A stretch of 64,000 nt of DNA from JAJDTQ01 sp963422385 (GCA_963422385.1 OY729432.1:3100001-3164000), one strand, 5' to 3'; numbered from the stretch's first letter, positions 42,090 through 51,162 are shown. The notes: generated by a model from the letters alone, not told the origin. Program-made: numbers and translations.

Positions 42090-43178
42090 ATGGCATCGGT
42101 ACTACTGCTGGGTCCCGAAGACATGAACGGGTTGATCACCATGAAAGAGGCGGTGGACGCCATGGAGCAGGGGTACATGGACTGGGCCCGGAACCGGGAG
42201 CTGGGGGCGCTGCGGCGCCGCGTACACTCGGTTGACAACGCGCGGGTGACGGTGCACCAGGGTGCGCCGAATTCCGCGGGGGTCACGGGAATCCTGACCC
42301 ACTGCGAGCACGTGATGATCCATGACAACGGCATCCAGACCTACGCCACCCGGGGGCGCCCGGTGCGGGTGATGTTCGACGGCAACAACGCCGAGCTCAA
42401 GGCCATCACGATAGGGGAGGTCCGGGTCAGGGAATTGCCCGAAGCCAACAACGTCGTCAACGTTCAGACCGCCTGCTCCACGGCGGTGGGCATCAAGCAC
42501 CTGGCGCGCCAGAGCTCCAGGGTGGTGGGGGTGCTGGGTTCCAGAGCCCAGGCCGAGTGCCAGTTGACCGCGTGCAAGGCGGTGATCCCCGGTCTCGAGG
42601 AAGCCAGGGTGTACAGTCCCAACCCGGAGAACCGCACCAGGTTCGCCGCCAGGATGACCGAGATCCTGGACATGGAAGTGCGGCCGGTCGCTACGAATCG
42701 CGAGGCGGTGCAGGGCGTGGACGTGCTGTTGTCGGTGACCAACTCCAACGTACCCACCTTCGACGGCGACTGGCTGGAGCCGGGAGTCCACCTGTGCTCC
42801 ATCGTCTCCAGCAACATCGGCCTGATGCGCGGCGGTTTCATCCGGCAGAAGCGGCGCGAGGTGGACGACAAGACGCTGCAGCGCTGCGACGTCATCGTCT
42901 GCAACTCGAAGCGGCAGGAGATCCTGGACGAGCCCGGGGTGCTGTGGGATCCGGTCCAGCAGGGCGTCATCACCTGGGACGAAGTGTGGGACCTCGGCGA
43001 GGTTCTGGCCGGACAGGTGCCGGGCCGGACCTCGGAGGAGCAGATCAGCTTCTACAAGAACAACGCCTTCTGGGGCGTGGGCGACCAGGTCATCGGCGAG
43101 CTGCTCTACCGCCGTGCGGTGGAGCAGGGGCGGGGCACCGAGCTTCCCATCGATGGCGCCGAGTACCGGGAAGCGTAA
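42090..43178 (+). CDS. Ornithine cyclodeaminase/mu-crystallin family protein (paralogue 2)
   Basis: A 362-residue relative of the protein at 39803, with VLLLGPEDMNGLITMKEAVDAM at the N-terminus in shifted form, the nucleotide motif VVGVLGSRAQAECQL and VYSPNPENRTRFAARM. It lacks the canonical GxGxxG spacing (GSRAQA in place of GSGGMA), so cofactor binding may differ. A good ribosome site (GGGAGG) precedes ATG 42090. Presence of two paralogues in one run suggests handling of related imino or amino acids. Confidence 0.8.
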   Translation: MASVLLLGPEDMNGLITMKEAVDAMEQGYMDWARNRELGALRRRVHSVDNARVTVHQGAPNSAGVTGILTHCEHVMIHDNGIQTYATRGRPVRVMFDGNNAELKAITIGEVRVRELPEANNVVNVQTACSTAVGIKHLARQSSRVVGVLGSRAQAECQLTACKAVIPGLEEARVYSPNPENRTRFAARMTEILDMEVRPVATNREAVQGVDVLLSVTNSNVPTFDGDWLEPGVHLCSIVSSNIGLMRGGFIRQKRREVDDKTLQRCDVIVCNSKRQEILDEPGVLWDPVQQGVITWDEVWDLGEVLAGQVPGRTSEEQISFYKNNAFWGVGDQVIGELLYRRAVEQGRGTELPIDGAEYREA

Positions 43179-43181
43179 GGG

Positions 43182-43580
43182 CTACTTCGCGTTATTGCGC
43201 CTTTCGAGGATTTCGATCCGGACGTCGTCCGGAGCGCGCACGAAGGCGATCCTGAGGCCGGGGCGGAGCAGACGCGGCTCCGAGAAGAACTCGGCGCCGC
43301 GCTTCCTCAGTTCCGCCGCGGCCTCGTCCAGGTCCTCCACCTGAAGCCCGAAGTGGTCGAGGCCGATGCATGGCTTGCCCGGCGCGGACGGGACGTCCTG
43401 GTCCGGCCGGGCCTGGGCGATGCAGATGGTCATGCCGTCGATGTCCACGTCGATGCGTGGGCGGCCGTCGGTCTGGATGGATTCCACGATCTCCGCTTCG
43501 AACATGTGGTGGTAGTACTGCGCCGCGGCCTTGGGGTCCCGGCTCCTGAGATGGATGTGATCCTGCATGTACCTGGGCAT
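43182..43580 (-). CDS. VOC/glyoxalase superfamily protein
   Basis: A 132-residue two-module VOC protein. QDHIHLRSRDPKAAAQYYHH gives the first metal histidine, and GLDHFGLQVEDLDEAAAEL the second. Late glutamates in FVRAPDDVRIEILE complete the usual H-E-H-E set. Candidate roles are glyoxalase, dioxygenase-like or resistance protein. ATG 43580 is chosen because GGAGGA lies 5 nt upstream; an ORF extension to 43625 has no such site. It is convergent with the cyclodeaminase gene. Confidence 0.8.
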   Translation of the reverse strand: MPRYMQDHIHLRSRDPKAAAQYYHHMFEAEIVESIQTDGRPRIDVDIDGMTICIAQARPDQDVPSAPGKPCIGLDHFGLQVEDLDEAAAELRKRGAEFFSEPRLLRPGLRIAFVRAPDDVRIEILERRNNAK

Positions 43581-43652
43581 GGGAGTCCTCCTGCGTACAG
43601 GCCGTCGTTCGATGGGCCCAATCATGGATCCTGAATCATCGAACGTAAATCC

Positions 43653-44882
43653 TTACGATCCGGTCGCTGTTTCGCCCTGTGCCCGGTCTCTTGCGCTCCA
43701 GGCCAGAGGGGCCATCAAACCCACGCTCACGAACGACAGGGTCGCCATGATCCAGAAAAGCGTGGGTATTTCCATGACTCCCAGCAGCAGGCCGATGCCG
43801 GAGACCCCGGCGGTCTTGGCGATCTGCTGGCTGAGCCGGTCCAGGGAGATGACCCCGCCACGCAGCTCCAGGGGGGCATTCTGCGTCAGCAGGCTCTTCT
43901 GCATCGGAGAGATGACCCCGTTGGCGATCCCGTAGAGTACCAGCACCGGAGCCAGGGTGCCTGTTCCCGGAGCGAAGGGGACGGCCAGAAGCGCGAGGCC
44001 GCTTCCGATGAAGGCGCACAGGACCAGGCTTCCCTTGTCCCACGAGGCCGCCAGCCGGCCAGCCTGACTCGACGTAACCATGGCGCCCAGGGCGTGGAGA
44101 GACCGCAGCAATCCCGCGCCCGCGGTGGACAGGCCGTGGGTCCGGACCACGAACAGCGGCAAATACGTGAAGAAGGCGTAGTCCAGGAAGAACCGCAGGA
44201 AGCCGGCGGCGAACGCCAGCAAAAGCCGCGGGTTCCGGACCACCCGCGCCACGTCCTTGAGATAGCGTCCCGGCGAAGTCGTGCCGGTTCCCCGTGTCTC
44301 CGGCATCCGGAGGAACACCAGCAACCCCAGCGGGACGGCGGCCGCATAGGACAGGAACGGCCAGCGCCATCCGACAAGCGCCAAGGCGCCGCCCAATGGC
44401 GGCAGCACGAGTTCTCCGATCCGGTCGATGAAAACCTTCAGGCCCTGGCCCGAGACTTCCCGGCGACCCTCCAGCAGGTCGCCGATGAGCACGATGGTCA
44501 GCGGGATGACGGCGCTGAAGCCGATACCTTGAACGGCGCGCAGCACCAGCACCCATCCAAAGCTTGGGGCCAAGGCGACGGCGGTTCCCGCGACGCCGAA
44601 CAGGAGCAATCCACCGGCCAACAGCGGTCGCCGGCCGTAGCGGTCGGCGGCGACTCCGAGGAGAGGCGCCAGCACGATGGCCGGGGCGGTGTAGACGCCG
44701 ATGACGAGTCCCACGTCCGCGTCGGTGATGCCCAGAGGCCCGATCATGGCCGGCAGCACCTGTTGAACGATGTTCACTCCCATGATCACCAGCAGGCTGG
44801 ACGCGTAGACCAGGCCGAGGGACCGTCGCAGGGTCGCGGGAAGCTCGCCGAGATCGAACAGGGATGACGGGGAAAAGCGCAT
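43653..44882 (-). CDS. MFS transporter
   Basis: A 409-residue 12-span major facilitator with GVAADRYGRRPL after span 2 and RAVQGIGFSAVIPLTIVLIG in span 4-5, as in drug-efflux permeases (Bcr/CflA and related). ATG 44882 is chosen at MRFSPSS with GAGG about 7 nt upstream; longer starts are possible. The substrate is unknown. It precedes the VOC gene on the same strand by 72 bp, and VOC proteins and efflux pumps often accompany each other. Confidence 0.78.
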   Translation of the reverse strand: MRFSPSSLFDLGELPATLRRSLGLVYASSLLVIMGVNIVQQVLPAMIGPLGITDADVGLVIGVYTAPAIVLAPLLGVAADRYGRRPLLAGGLLLFGVAGTAVALAPSFGWVLVLRAVQGIGFSAVIPLTIVLIGDLLEGRREVSGQGLKVFIDRIGELVLPPLGGALALVGWRWPFLSYAAAVPLGLLVFLRMPETRGTGTTSPGRYLKDVARVVRNPRLLLAFAAGFLRFFLDYAFFTYLPLFVVRTHGLSTAGAGLLRSLHALGAMVTSSQAGRLAASWDKGSLVLCAFIGSGLALLAVPFAPGTGTLAPVLVLYGIANGVISPMQKSLLTQNAPLELRGGVISLDRLSQQIAKTAGVSGIGLLLGVMEIPTLFWIMATLSFVSVGLMAPLAWSARDRAQGETATGS

Positions 44883-45046
44883 GTCGGGCCTCGATGTTAC
44901 TGTCTTACGCGCGGAGGGCATGGCCGGCAAGGACCGCGCCCCGTCCCGGCCCACGCTTTCAAGTCACGGTCCCGGCTGTTAGATTTCCGTGCAGGGGCGG
45001 GTTTTGAACCCGCCCGCGTTCGGACGCCACCGGAGGAAGCAGGGGG

Positions 45047-45412
45047 ATGACATTATCGATCTGGGCTGGAGTCTTCGGCGTGCTGGCGGGCGTGCTGGTG
45101 TCGTGGTGCTTTCGGGACCGTCTCCGGAGGCCCGAACGGTACTGGCTCGTGGGCCTGGCGGCCACGGCGCCGGCCTGGATCATCGCCCTGACCGCACTGC
45201 TGGACGGTTTGTCGGGAGACCATCCGGACAAGACGCTGAAGGCCTTTCTGGCAGCGGCGTCCGCCGGCGGACTGCTGGGCGTCATCGCCACGGAGTTCTG
45301 CGTGAGATGGCTGAAGGCGCAGGCCGCGAAAGCGCCGGCGGTGCTCTACTGGTTCCTTGGCACGGTGGCGCTCCTGCCTTCCTGGGGGCTGATCCTGTGG
45401 AGAGTGTCGTGA
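45047..45412 (+). CDS. Small membrane protein upstream of the CtaG-like gene
   Basis: A 121-residue protein with about three to four hydrophobic segments (SIWAGVFGVLAGVLVSWCF, WLVGLAATAPAWIIALTALL, AAASAGGLLGVIATEF, WFLGTVALLPSWGLILW). I do not recognise the family. GGAGGAAG precedes ATG 45047. It overlaps the CtaG-like gene by 4 bp (GTGA), so it is probably an accessory to cytochrome oxidase assembly. Confidence 0.65.
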   Translation: MTLSIWAGVFGVLAGVLVSWCFRDRLRRPERYWLVGLAATAPAWIIALTALLDGLSGDHPDKTLKAFLAAASAGGLLGVIATEFCVRWLKAQAAKAPAVLYWFLGTVALLPSWGLILWRVS

Positions 45413-46473
45413 GGCCCGGAGTGACACCGTCGGTGCGGGCACCGGTGCAACCCGGACGGCCGGCGGGGACCGGGCGCTTGAGACTCGGGCGGCGAGCCGG
45501 GTGGAAGGCTGCCGGCCTGGCGCTGGCCGCGGCCTCATGGCCGGGGCTGCTTTACGGCCACGGCGGGGTGGGGCACGAGCCCTTGCCGTTCGACGCCTTG
45601 GTCTCGTTGTTCGGAATGATCAACTGGACCTTCCGGGTGGACATCGTCCTGGTGCTGGCGCTGGCCACCGGCGTCTATCTCACGGGATGGTCCCGCCTGC
45701 GGCGCCAGGCAGAAGGCGCTGCCCCCCTGTCCGGACTCGCTCTCTACCTCGCCGGTATCGCGGCGCTGCTGACCGCGCTGGTTTCTCCGGTGGACCGGCT
45801 CGCGGCGGAGCGCCTCAGCATGCACATGGTGCAGCACATCCTCCTGTTGATGGTTGCTCCTTTGAGCATACTTCTGGCCAACCCCTTCGCGGCCGTGGTC
45901 TGGGGGCTTCCGGCCGGCATCCGGGAGCGCTTTGCCGGGCTCTTTCGTGACGGCGCCCCGCTGCGGTCCGCCCTGTCGGCGCTGACGTTCATGCCGGCGG
46001 CCTGGACGCTGTACGTGATGAACCTCTGGGCCTGGCATCACCCGGCGCTGTATCAGGCGGCGCTCCGCCATTGGTGGCTCCACGACCTCGAGCACTGGCT
46101 GTTCTTCGCCGCCGCGGTGCTTTTCTGGTGGCCCATCGTCAACGCGGCGCCGCTGTTCCGCCCGGAGCGGCCGTTGGGGTTGCGAATCGTATATCTGGTG
46201 GCTGCGACCCTTCAGAACACGCTTCTCGGCATGGCGATTTCCCTGCCCGAGCGGATACTGTACCCGTTTTACGGCGCCGTGGCCGGGATCGAGGCGCTGA
46301 GCCCCATTCACGATCAGGCTTTGGGGGGCGGCATCATGTGGGTCAGCGGCCACATGTACATCATCCCCATTCTGGTGCTGGTGGCTCGCCGGCTCATTGC
46401 CGAGGACGATGCGGTGAACGCCGCGAGCGGGGACGGAGGGCTCGCCCTCGGGCCGGGCCGCTCCGCCTCGTAG
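45409..46473 (+). CDS. ctaG: Cytochrome c oxidase assembly factor CtaG (caa3_CtaG)
   Basis: A 354-residue multi-span inner-membrane protein of the caa3_CtaG family, which helps insert copper or assemble caa3-type terminal oxidase. Conserved pieces are RLSMHMVQHILLLMVAPLSI, WAWHHPALYQAALRHWWLHD and DQALGGGIMWVSGHMYIIP, with histidines likely to bind metal. The GTG start at 45409 overlaps the upstream gene; the frame is open further upstream but lacks family homology. It precedes a thioredoxin-like gene, fitting cytochrome c/oxidase biogenesis. Confidence 0.84.
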   Translation: MRPGVTPSVRAPVQPGRPAGTGRLRLGRRAGWKAAGLALAAASWPGLLYGHGGVGHEPLPFDALVSLFGMINWTFRVDIVLVLALATGVYLTGWSRLRRQAEGAAPLSGLALYLAGIAALLTALVSPVDRLAAERLSMHMVQHILLLMVAPLSILLANPFAAVVWGLPAGIRERFAGLFRDGAPLRSALSALTFMPAAWTLYVMNLWAWHHPALYQAALRHWWLHDLEHWLFFAAAVLFWWPIVNAAPLFRPERPLGLRIVYLVAATLQNTLLGMAISLPERILYPFYGAVAGIEALSPIHDQALGGGIMWVSGHMYIIPILVLVARRLIAEDDAVNAASGDGGLALGPGRSAS

Positions 46474-46484
46474 TCCGTGGACTC

Positions 46485-47162
46485 ATGAAACGCCATCTGG
46501 TTGCCTTGTTTCTCCTTGTGCTGTGCCCAGCGGTTGCGGGCGCCGCCGAAGACGATGCTCTCAAGAAGCTCGGCTTCATGGTCCAGGAAGGTTCCATGGA
46601 AGCTCCCGGCTTCATCACCGAGGACGCGGCCGGAACCCGTGTCGTCTCCACGTCCTTCCGCGGCAGGCTGGTGGTGCTGAACTTCTGGGCCACGTGGTGT
46701 CCTCCCTGTCGTCTGGAGATGCCGGCCATGGAACGGCTGTACCAGGAGTTTCGCGGGAAGGGACTCGAGGTGGTCGCCGTCAACTTCATGGAATCGCCGG
46801 AGCTGGTGCGGGCGTTCGCCGAGGAACAGAAGCTGACCTATCCGATGCTGTTGGACGGTCGGGCCGAGATCGCGGAACGGTACGGCGTGATACGGTTGCC
46901 GGAAACGGTGCTGATCGGGCGCAAGGGCGAGGTCATCGCCAAGACCATCGGATACAAGGATTGGTACAAGGACGACGTGCGTGGGCTCGTGGCCGCGCTG
47001 CTTGATGACGAGGGGGCGGCGCATGTGGCGGGCAGCCCGGCGGAAACCGCGCCGCCGAATGGCTACGGCTCCGCGGTTGTCGTGGGCGCCGTCGGCCTTG
47101 TCCTGGGCGGGTGGGTCGCGTTCCGTATCAGGCGCGGCCGTGCCCGCGGGCCGGTGGGCTGA
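46485..47162 (+). CDS. TlpA/ResA-type thiol-disulfide oxidoreductase
   Basis: A 225-residue periplasmic thioredoxin-like protein. A cleavable signal (LVALFLLVLCPAVAGAA) is followed by a TlpA/ResA domain with the redox centre WATWCPPCRLEMPAM and the cis-proline region RLPETVLIG. The C-terminus adds a second hydrophobic segment, YGSAVVVGAVGLVLGGWVAF, plus a basic tail, which is unusual in this family. It could reduce cysteines of cytochrome c or of CtaG/oxidase subunit II. It starts 11 bp after ctaG and is probably co-transcribed. Confidence 0.86.
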   Translation: MKRHLVALFLLVLCPAVAGAAEDDALKKLGFMVQEGSMEAPGFITEDAAGTRVVSTSFRGRLVVLNFWATWCPPCRLEMPAMERLYQEFRGKGLEVVAVNFMESPELVRAFAEEQKLTYPMLLDGRAEIAERYGVIRLPETVLIGRKGEVIAKTIGYKDWYKDDVRGLVAALLDDEGAAHVAGSPAETAPPNGYGSAVVVGAVGLVLGGWVAFRIRRGRARGPVG

Positions 47163-47185
47163 ACGGCCGGCCGTCGCCGGCAGGG

Positions 47186-47983
47186 GTGCAGCAGGTGTGG
47201 TCTTTTCCCCAAATCGATCCGATCGCGTTTCAGGTGGGACCTCTGGCGGTGCGCTGGTACGGCCTTATGTACCTGTTCGGGTTCGTCGGTGGTTTTTTCG
47301 TAGCCCGGTGGCTGGCACGCAGGAGAGGCCTCGCGTTCGACAACGAGCAACTGGCGGAGCTTGTCAGCTACGTGGCCATCGGCGTGGTGCTGGGCGGCCG
47401 GCTGGGCTACGTGATTTTCTACAATCTCTCGTACTATCTGGCCTATCCACTGGAGCTCTTTGCCTTTTGGCACGGCGGTATGTCGTTTCACGGCGGCATG
47501 CTGGGGGCGATGCTCGCGGGATGGTGGTACGTGCGCAAGCAGGGGTTGCCGTTCTATCCGGCGGCGGACTGTATTTTCGCGGCGGCGCCCCTGGGCCTGG
47601 GCCTCGGCCGGTTGGGGAACTTCATCAACGGTGAGCTGTACGGCCGCACGACGGATGCGCCGTGGGGCATGGTCTTCCCGGGAGGGGGTCCGTTGTCGCG
47701 CCATCCCTCCCAGCTCTACGAGGCGTTTCTCGAAGGAGCCGTTTTACTGGCGGTGCTGCTGTGGCTGGGGACGCGGGTGCGGATGCATGGCGCCGTGACC
47801 TGGGCGTTTATCGGCGGCTATGGCGTCATCCGGTTCGTGGTGGAGTTCTTCCGTGAGCCCGATGCCCATCTGGGGCTTGCCTGGGGACTGTCACGCGGGC
47901 AGTATCTCAGCGCGGTGATGATCGCGGCGGCCGCGGCGTTCTTCTGGATGCGCCGTCAGCGTTCAGCGAGGCCGGCCCGTTGA
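47186..47983 (+). CDS. lgt: Prolipoprotein diacylglyceryl transferase
   Basis: A 265-residue inner-membrane enzyme that attaches diacylglycerol to the lipobox cysteine of lipoproteins such as MltA above. The Lgt signature GLGLGRLGNFINGELYGR is present, as are the catalytic histidine region FWHGGMSFHGGM and the SQLYEAFLEG motif. GTG 47186 is the likely start (VQQVWSFPQIDP); an adjacent GTG at 47195 is possible. The closing residue pattern and length match the family. It follows the thioredoxin gene by 23 bp. Confidence 0.93.
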   Translation: MQQVWSFPQIDPIAFQVGPLAVRWYGLMYLFGFVGGFFVARWLARRRGLAFDNEQLAELVSYVAIGVVLGGRLGYVIFYNLSYYLAYPLELFAFWHGGMSFHGGMLGAMLAGWWYVRKQGLPFYPAADCIFAAAPLGLGLGRLGNFINGELYGRTTDAPWGMVFPGGGPLSRHPSQLYEAFLEGAVLLAVLLWLGTRVRMHGAVTWAFIGGYGVIRFVVEFFREPDAHLGLAWGLSRGQYLSAVMIAAAAAFFWMRRQRSARPAR

Positions 47984-48010
47984 ATCCTGTACCGCCGTCC
48001 GCCTGAGTGT

Positions 48011-48256
48011 CTATTCATCCATCTCGCCGAAGTAGTCTCTGAGGATGCGCTCTTTCACGTACTCCAGGGCGCCGAGGTCATGGAGAATGTCGCCGCCGGT
48101 GTCGTAAAAGAAGATGTCGCCATTCTTGTTGCGTCCCACCGCCATCAGCCATTCGAGCTCGTCCCGGTCTTCGAGCAGGTAGTTGATGGTCTGGCTGGCG
48201 CCGTTGCTGTCGATGATGGTGACCTTTGGAGTTACCCTTTTCTTCGGCTGGGTCAT
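48011..48256 (-). CDS. Small acidic hypothetical protein
   Basis: An 81-residue protein, MTQPKKRVTPKVTIIDSNGA at the start, then a run of acidic and aromatic residues and ILRDYFGEMDE at the end. I do not recognise a family. ATG 48256 is used because GGGGAGGA precedes it closely. The frame is open to 48352 but the extra part crosses the hairpin and has no protein-like features. A promoter candidate sits at 48274-48303. It faces lgt tail to tail. Confidence 0.6.
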   Translation of the reverse strand: MTQPKKRVTPKVTIIDSNGASQTINYLLEDRDELEWLMAVGRNKNGDIFFYDTGGDILHDLGALEYVKERILRDYFGEMDE

Positions 48257-48273
48257 TTCTTCCTCCCCGGAGG

Positions 48274-48303
48274 AGTCTACACTAGTTGAAGCCCTTGGCT
48301 CAA
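48274..48303 (-). promoter_or_regulatory. Possible promoter for the 81-residue protein
   Basis: On the minus strand, TTGAGC (48303-48298) and TAGACT (48279-48274) are 18 bp apart, 18 bp before the ATG at 48256. Confidence 0.4.
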
Positions 48304-48349
48304 CCCTGCGGAGAGCGGGAAATGCTGTTTGCCGGTCTCCGCAGGGTTG
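48301..48349. repeat. 14-bp perfect inverted repeat/hairpin between rlmD and the small hypothetical gene
   Basis: CAACCCTGCGGAGA (48301-48314) and TCTCCGCAGGGTTG (48336-48349) can form a perfect 14-bp stem around a 21-nt loop. It lies between the rlmD stop and the next minus-strand gene. No U-tract follows on the minus strand. A transcription end, an mRNA-stabilising hairpin or a REP-like unit are the options. Confidence 0.55.
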
Positions 48350-48394
48350 CAAGAAGAAAATGGAACGGTATCTGTAACTCCCTGTAAAAATGGC

Positions 48395-49699
48395 CTAACC
48401 GTCGGATTTGACCGATGGGCCGGAAGGTTCGGCAAGGATCAGTTCGGCCAAGGCTTCCACGTGAAACGTCTGCGGGAAGAGATCCATCGGGCGGACGCGC
48501 CGGAGGGTGAAGCCCAAGTTCGCGAGTTGACGCAGATCCCGCGCCAACGTCGCCGGGTTGCACGAGACATACAGGATCCTCCGGGCGCCGAGGGCGGCCA
48601 GTCTCGAGGCCACCTCCTTGGCTCCCGCGCGGGGCGGATTCAGAACCACCGTGGTGAAGCGCCGGCCCTGGCGGATCAGGTCCTCCACGGCTCTGGCGGC
48701 ATCTTGCCGGCGCCACCGGACATTGTGGAGTCCGTTGTCCTCGGCGTTGCGCTTGCCGTTCAGAACGAGTTTCCGGTCGAATTCCACCGCTGTCACCCGG
48801 CCCGCCCGCCGTGCCATCGGAAGCGTCAGGTTGCCGGCGCCGGCGTAGAGCTCGAGGACACGGTCCCGTGCTCCGAAGGCTCCCCACGACAGCACTTCGT
48901 CCACCAGCCTGCGGTTGCCGTCGGGGTTGACCTGTCCGAAGGTGTCGGCGTCATGCCGCAACGTCAGGTCTCCATCCACCACGAAGGAGAGGGTGGTGTG
49001 GCCCCACTGGCGGCGCCAGCCGGGACCCGCCATCACGATGCCGGCCACCGGTCCGGCCACGGCATCCTTGCAGACGCGGGCGTCGGCGCCGCGGAATCGG
49101 TGCCGGGTCGTGGCGGAAAATATGACCTGACCGGATGGGTCGGCGCTCAGGATCTCGACGCAGAAGACCCGCATTTCAAGGCGTTGAACCCATTCGGCCG
49201 CCACGCCGATGCCGCTGTCCGCGTCCTGGTCCGCGATCAGGCACTCGGCGACCTCCACCAGGTCTCGGGAAAACGCGCGGCGGAACCCGAGCCTCCGGCG
49301 GTCGTCCACGTGCAGGCGGATACGTTGGCGGTAGTGATACTCCCGAGGCGCCGGCAGGATCGGATGGATCTCGAAACCGCTGAGACCGCCGACCCGGGCC
49401 AGGGCGTCGGCGACGTTTTGCTGCTTGGCGCGAAGCTGCGCGTCGTAGGAAACTTGCTGCCATGAGCAGCCGCCGCAAGCGTCGGCGTACGGACACGGAG
49501 TGGTCCGGCGCGCCGCCGCCGGCCGCAGCAGCGATACCGTCCGGGCCACCGAGTAGCGTTTGTGCTCCTCCACGACCTCCGCCGCCACTTGGTCTCCGGG
49601 GACCGTCCATGGAACCATGAGGACCTTGCCGTGGTCCCGTCCCAGCCCCCAGGGACCGTGGGACAGAGAGTCGATGGTGAGTGTTGCAAGATTCGTCAT
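48395..49699 (-). CDS. rlmD: 23S rRNA (uracil-5-)-methyltransferase RlmD/RumA type
   Basis: A 434-residue RNA m5U methyltransferase of the RumA/TrmA group. An N-terminal TRAM domain is followed by an iron-sulfur site, CPYADACGGCSW (C-x5-C-x2-C), with the fourth cysteine in EVAECLIAD. The SAM domain has VLELYAGAGNLTLPMA, and the catalytic cysteine lies in the SCNPATLARD motif. Modification of U1939 in 23S rRNA, or the U747 equivalent, is the expected role. ATG 49699 is chosen at MTNLATLTIDSLSHGPWGLG, the family N-terminus. Confidence 0.88.
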   Translation of the reverse strand: MTNLATLTIDSLSHGPWGLGRDHGKVLMVPWTVPGDQVAAEVVEEHKRYSVARTVSLLRPAAARRTTPCPYADACGGCSWQQVSYDAQLRAKQQNVADALARVGGLSGFEIHPILPAPREYHYRQRIRLHVDDRRRLGFRRAFSRDLVEVAECLIADQDADSGIGVAAEWVQRLEMRVFCVEILSADPSGQVIFSATTRHRFRGADARVCKDAVAGPVAGIVMAGPGWRRQWGHTTLSFVVDGDLTLRHDADTFGQVNPDGNRRLVDEVLSWGAFGARDRVLELYAGAGNLTLPMARRAGRVTAVEFDRKLVLNGKRNAEDNGLHNVRWRRQDAARAVEDLIRQGRRFTTVVLNPPRAGAKEVASRLAALGARRILYVSCNPATLARDLRQLANLGFTLRRVRPMDLFPQTFHVEALAELILAEPSGPSVKSDG

Positions 49700-49843
49700 G
49701 GGAGGGTCCTTTACAGGGCTTGCGCGCATGTCCTCTCAAGCACTTGTGTGGTACGGGCACCCGGCCCCTGCTATAAGTGAAGGCTTCGCGGCGGGCAGCC
49801 CGGCCGCGGCGGCATCCGGTCGAGGATCAATCTTCTGAACGTC

Positions 49844-50239
49844 ATGGAATACGACCCACGTTTTCTCACGGCCCTCGACGAGTTCAACCGGGGACTCTTC
49901 TACGAGGCCCACGAGACCCTTGAGCAGCTCTGGCTCGAGGACCACGGGCCCGAGCGCGAGTTCTATCAGGGCATTATTCAGGTGGCCGCCGGTTACTTCA
50001 AGTGGGAGCAGGAAGTGCCGCAGGGCACGATCAAGCTGTTGCGCTCGGCCGTTCGGAAGCTCGAACCCTATCGGCCCGTCTGTCTGGGCGTCCCGGTGAC
50101 GGAGTTTCTGGCGGACGTTGAGGCCGATCTGGCCGTCATCGAAGCGTGGTGCGACGGGGGCGGCGCCCCTCCCGATCTGCGCATGCCGCGTCTGTCGCGG
50201 CATGGCGAGCCCTCGCCCGACCCCCGAACCTCCCGCTAG
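49844..50239 (+). CDS. DUF309 family protein
   Basis: A 131-residue helical protein with the DUF309 hallmark FNRGLFYEAHETLEQLWLED and FYQGIIQVAAGYFKWEQ. The family is of unknown function, with conserved E, H and W residues in the first helices. The C-terminal 20 residues are proline and arginine rich and may not be conserved. It is divergent from rlmD. Confidence 0.8.
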   Translation: MEYDPRFLTALDEFNRGLFYEAHETLEQLWLEDHGPEREFYQGIIQVAAGYFKWEQEVPQGTIKLLRSAVRKLEPYRPVCLGVPVTEFLADVEADLAVIEAWCDGGGAPPDLRMPRLSRHGEPSPDPRTSR

Positions 50240-50261
50240 TGGCGGGGGCGAATGCCGCCGC

Positions 50262-51125
50262 ATGTCCATACCACCCCAGGTCATCGCGCTGTGCGCCTCG
50301 CTGTCCTACGCCTGCGTGCTGGTGACCTCGCGCCGGGGCATGCTGTACTCGACGCCCAAGACGGTCACCCTGATCTCCCTGAGCGTCCACACGGTCAGCC
50401 TTTGGACCGCGGTCTTCCTCACCGGCGGGATTCCCCGGGTGGATGCCGCCGCCGTCTACGTCTTCATCGTCGCGGGCATGCTCCAGCCCATCATCCGCCT
50501 CTGTACCTATACCGGCGTGCAAAGGGTCGGGGCTTCCCGCAGTAGCCCGATACGGTCGACCCATCCGATGTTCGGCGTGTGCATCGCCATCACGATGCTG
50601 GGCGAGAACGCCACCCTGTTGGTCCTCGCGGGTGTGGTTTCGGTGGTATGCGGCATCGTGCTCATCACCTGGAAACCTGCCGCAGAGGTGCGGTCGTTTC
50701 GCTGGTGGGAATTTCTGTTTCCCCTCACGGCCTCTCTGCTGGCCGGTATCGTTCATCCCATGCGCCGGTACGCGCTATCCATCTCCCACGAGCCGCTGTT
50801 CTTCGCCGCGCTGGTGGGGATCGTCTCCCTCGTCTGCTTCCTCGCCTACATGCCGTTGAGCCGCGAGCCGCTGGTCTGGGACCGGCGCGCCATGCTTCCT
50901 TTCCTGGCGGCGGGCGCCGCCGAGACCTGCGGCATCCTGTTCGTGATCACCGCCCTGGGCATCGGCAGCGTGATCACGGTCTCGCCGCTGGTGGGCACCA
51001 GCCCGCTGTGGGTGCTGTTGGGGACGGTGATCTTTCTCCGGGACCTGGAGCAGATCCGGCTCCGGACCGTCGCCGGCGCGATTTGCGTCATTGTGGGCAC
51101 GGCCGCCATCTCCCTGGGAGGGTGA
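50262..51125 (+). CDS. EamA/DMT-family transporter
   Basis: A 287-residue ten-span protein with two EamA-like repeats (CASLSYACVLVTSRRGML in repeat 1; PLTASLLAGIVHPMRRYAL in repeat 2). It resembles the protein at 15839-16723 in size and layout but is divergent in sequence. The substrate is unknown. ATG 50262 lies 22 bp after the DUF309 gene. No strong ribosome site was seen. Confidence 0.7.
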   Translation: MSIPPQVIALCASLSYACVLVTSRRGMLYSTPKTVTLISLSVHTVSLWTAVFLTGGIPRVDAAAVYVFIVAGMLQPIIRLCTYTGVQRVGASRSSPIRSTHPMFGVCIAITMLGENATLLVLAGVVSVVCGIVLITWKPAAEVRSFRWWEFLFPLTASLLAGIVHPMRRYALSISHEPLFFAALVGIVSLVCFLAYMPLSREPLVWDRRAMLPFLAAGAAETCGILFVITALGIGSVITVSPLVGTSPLWVLLGTVIFLRDLEQIRLRTVAGAICVIVGTAAISLGG

Positions 51126-51162
51126 GGGACACGACCTCGAAGAGGGAGTGGAAACGCACGGG

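Noticed and set aside
44989..45408. Extension of the CtaG frame upstream
   Set aside because: Overlaps the small membrane-protein gene in another frame; the homologous part starts at about 45409 with a 4-bp overlap.
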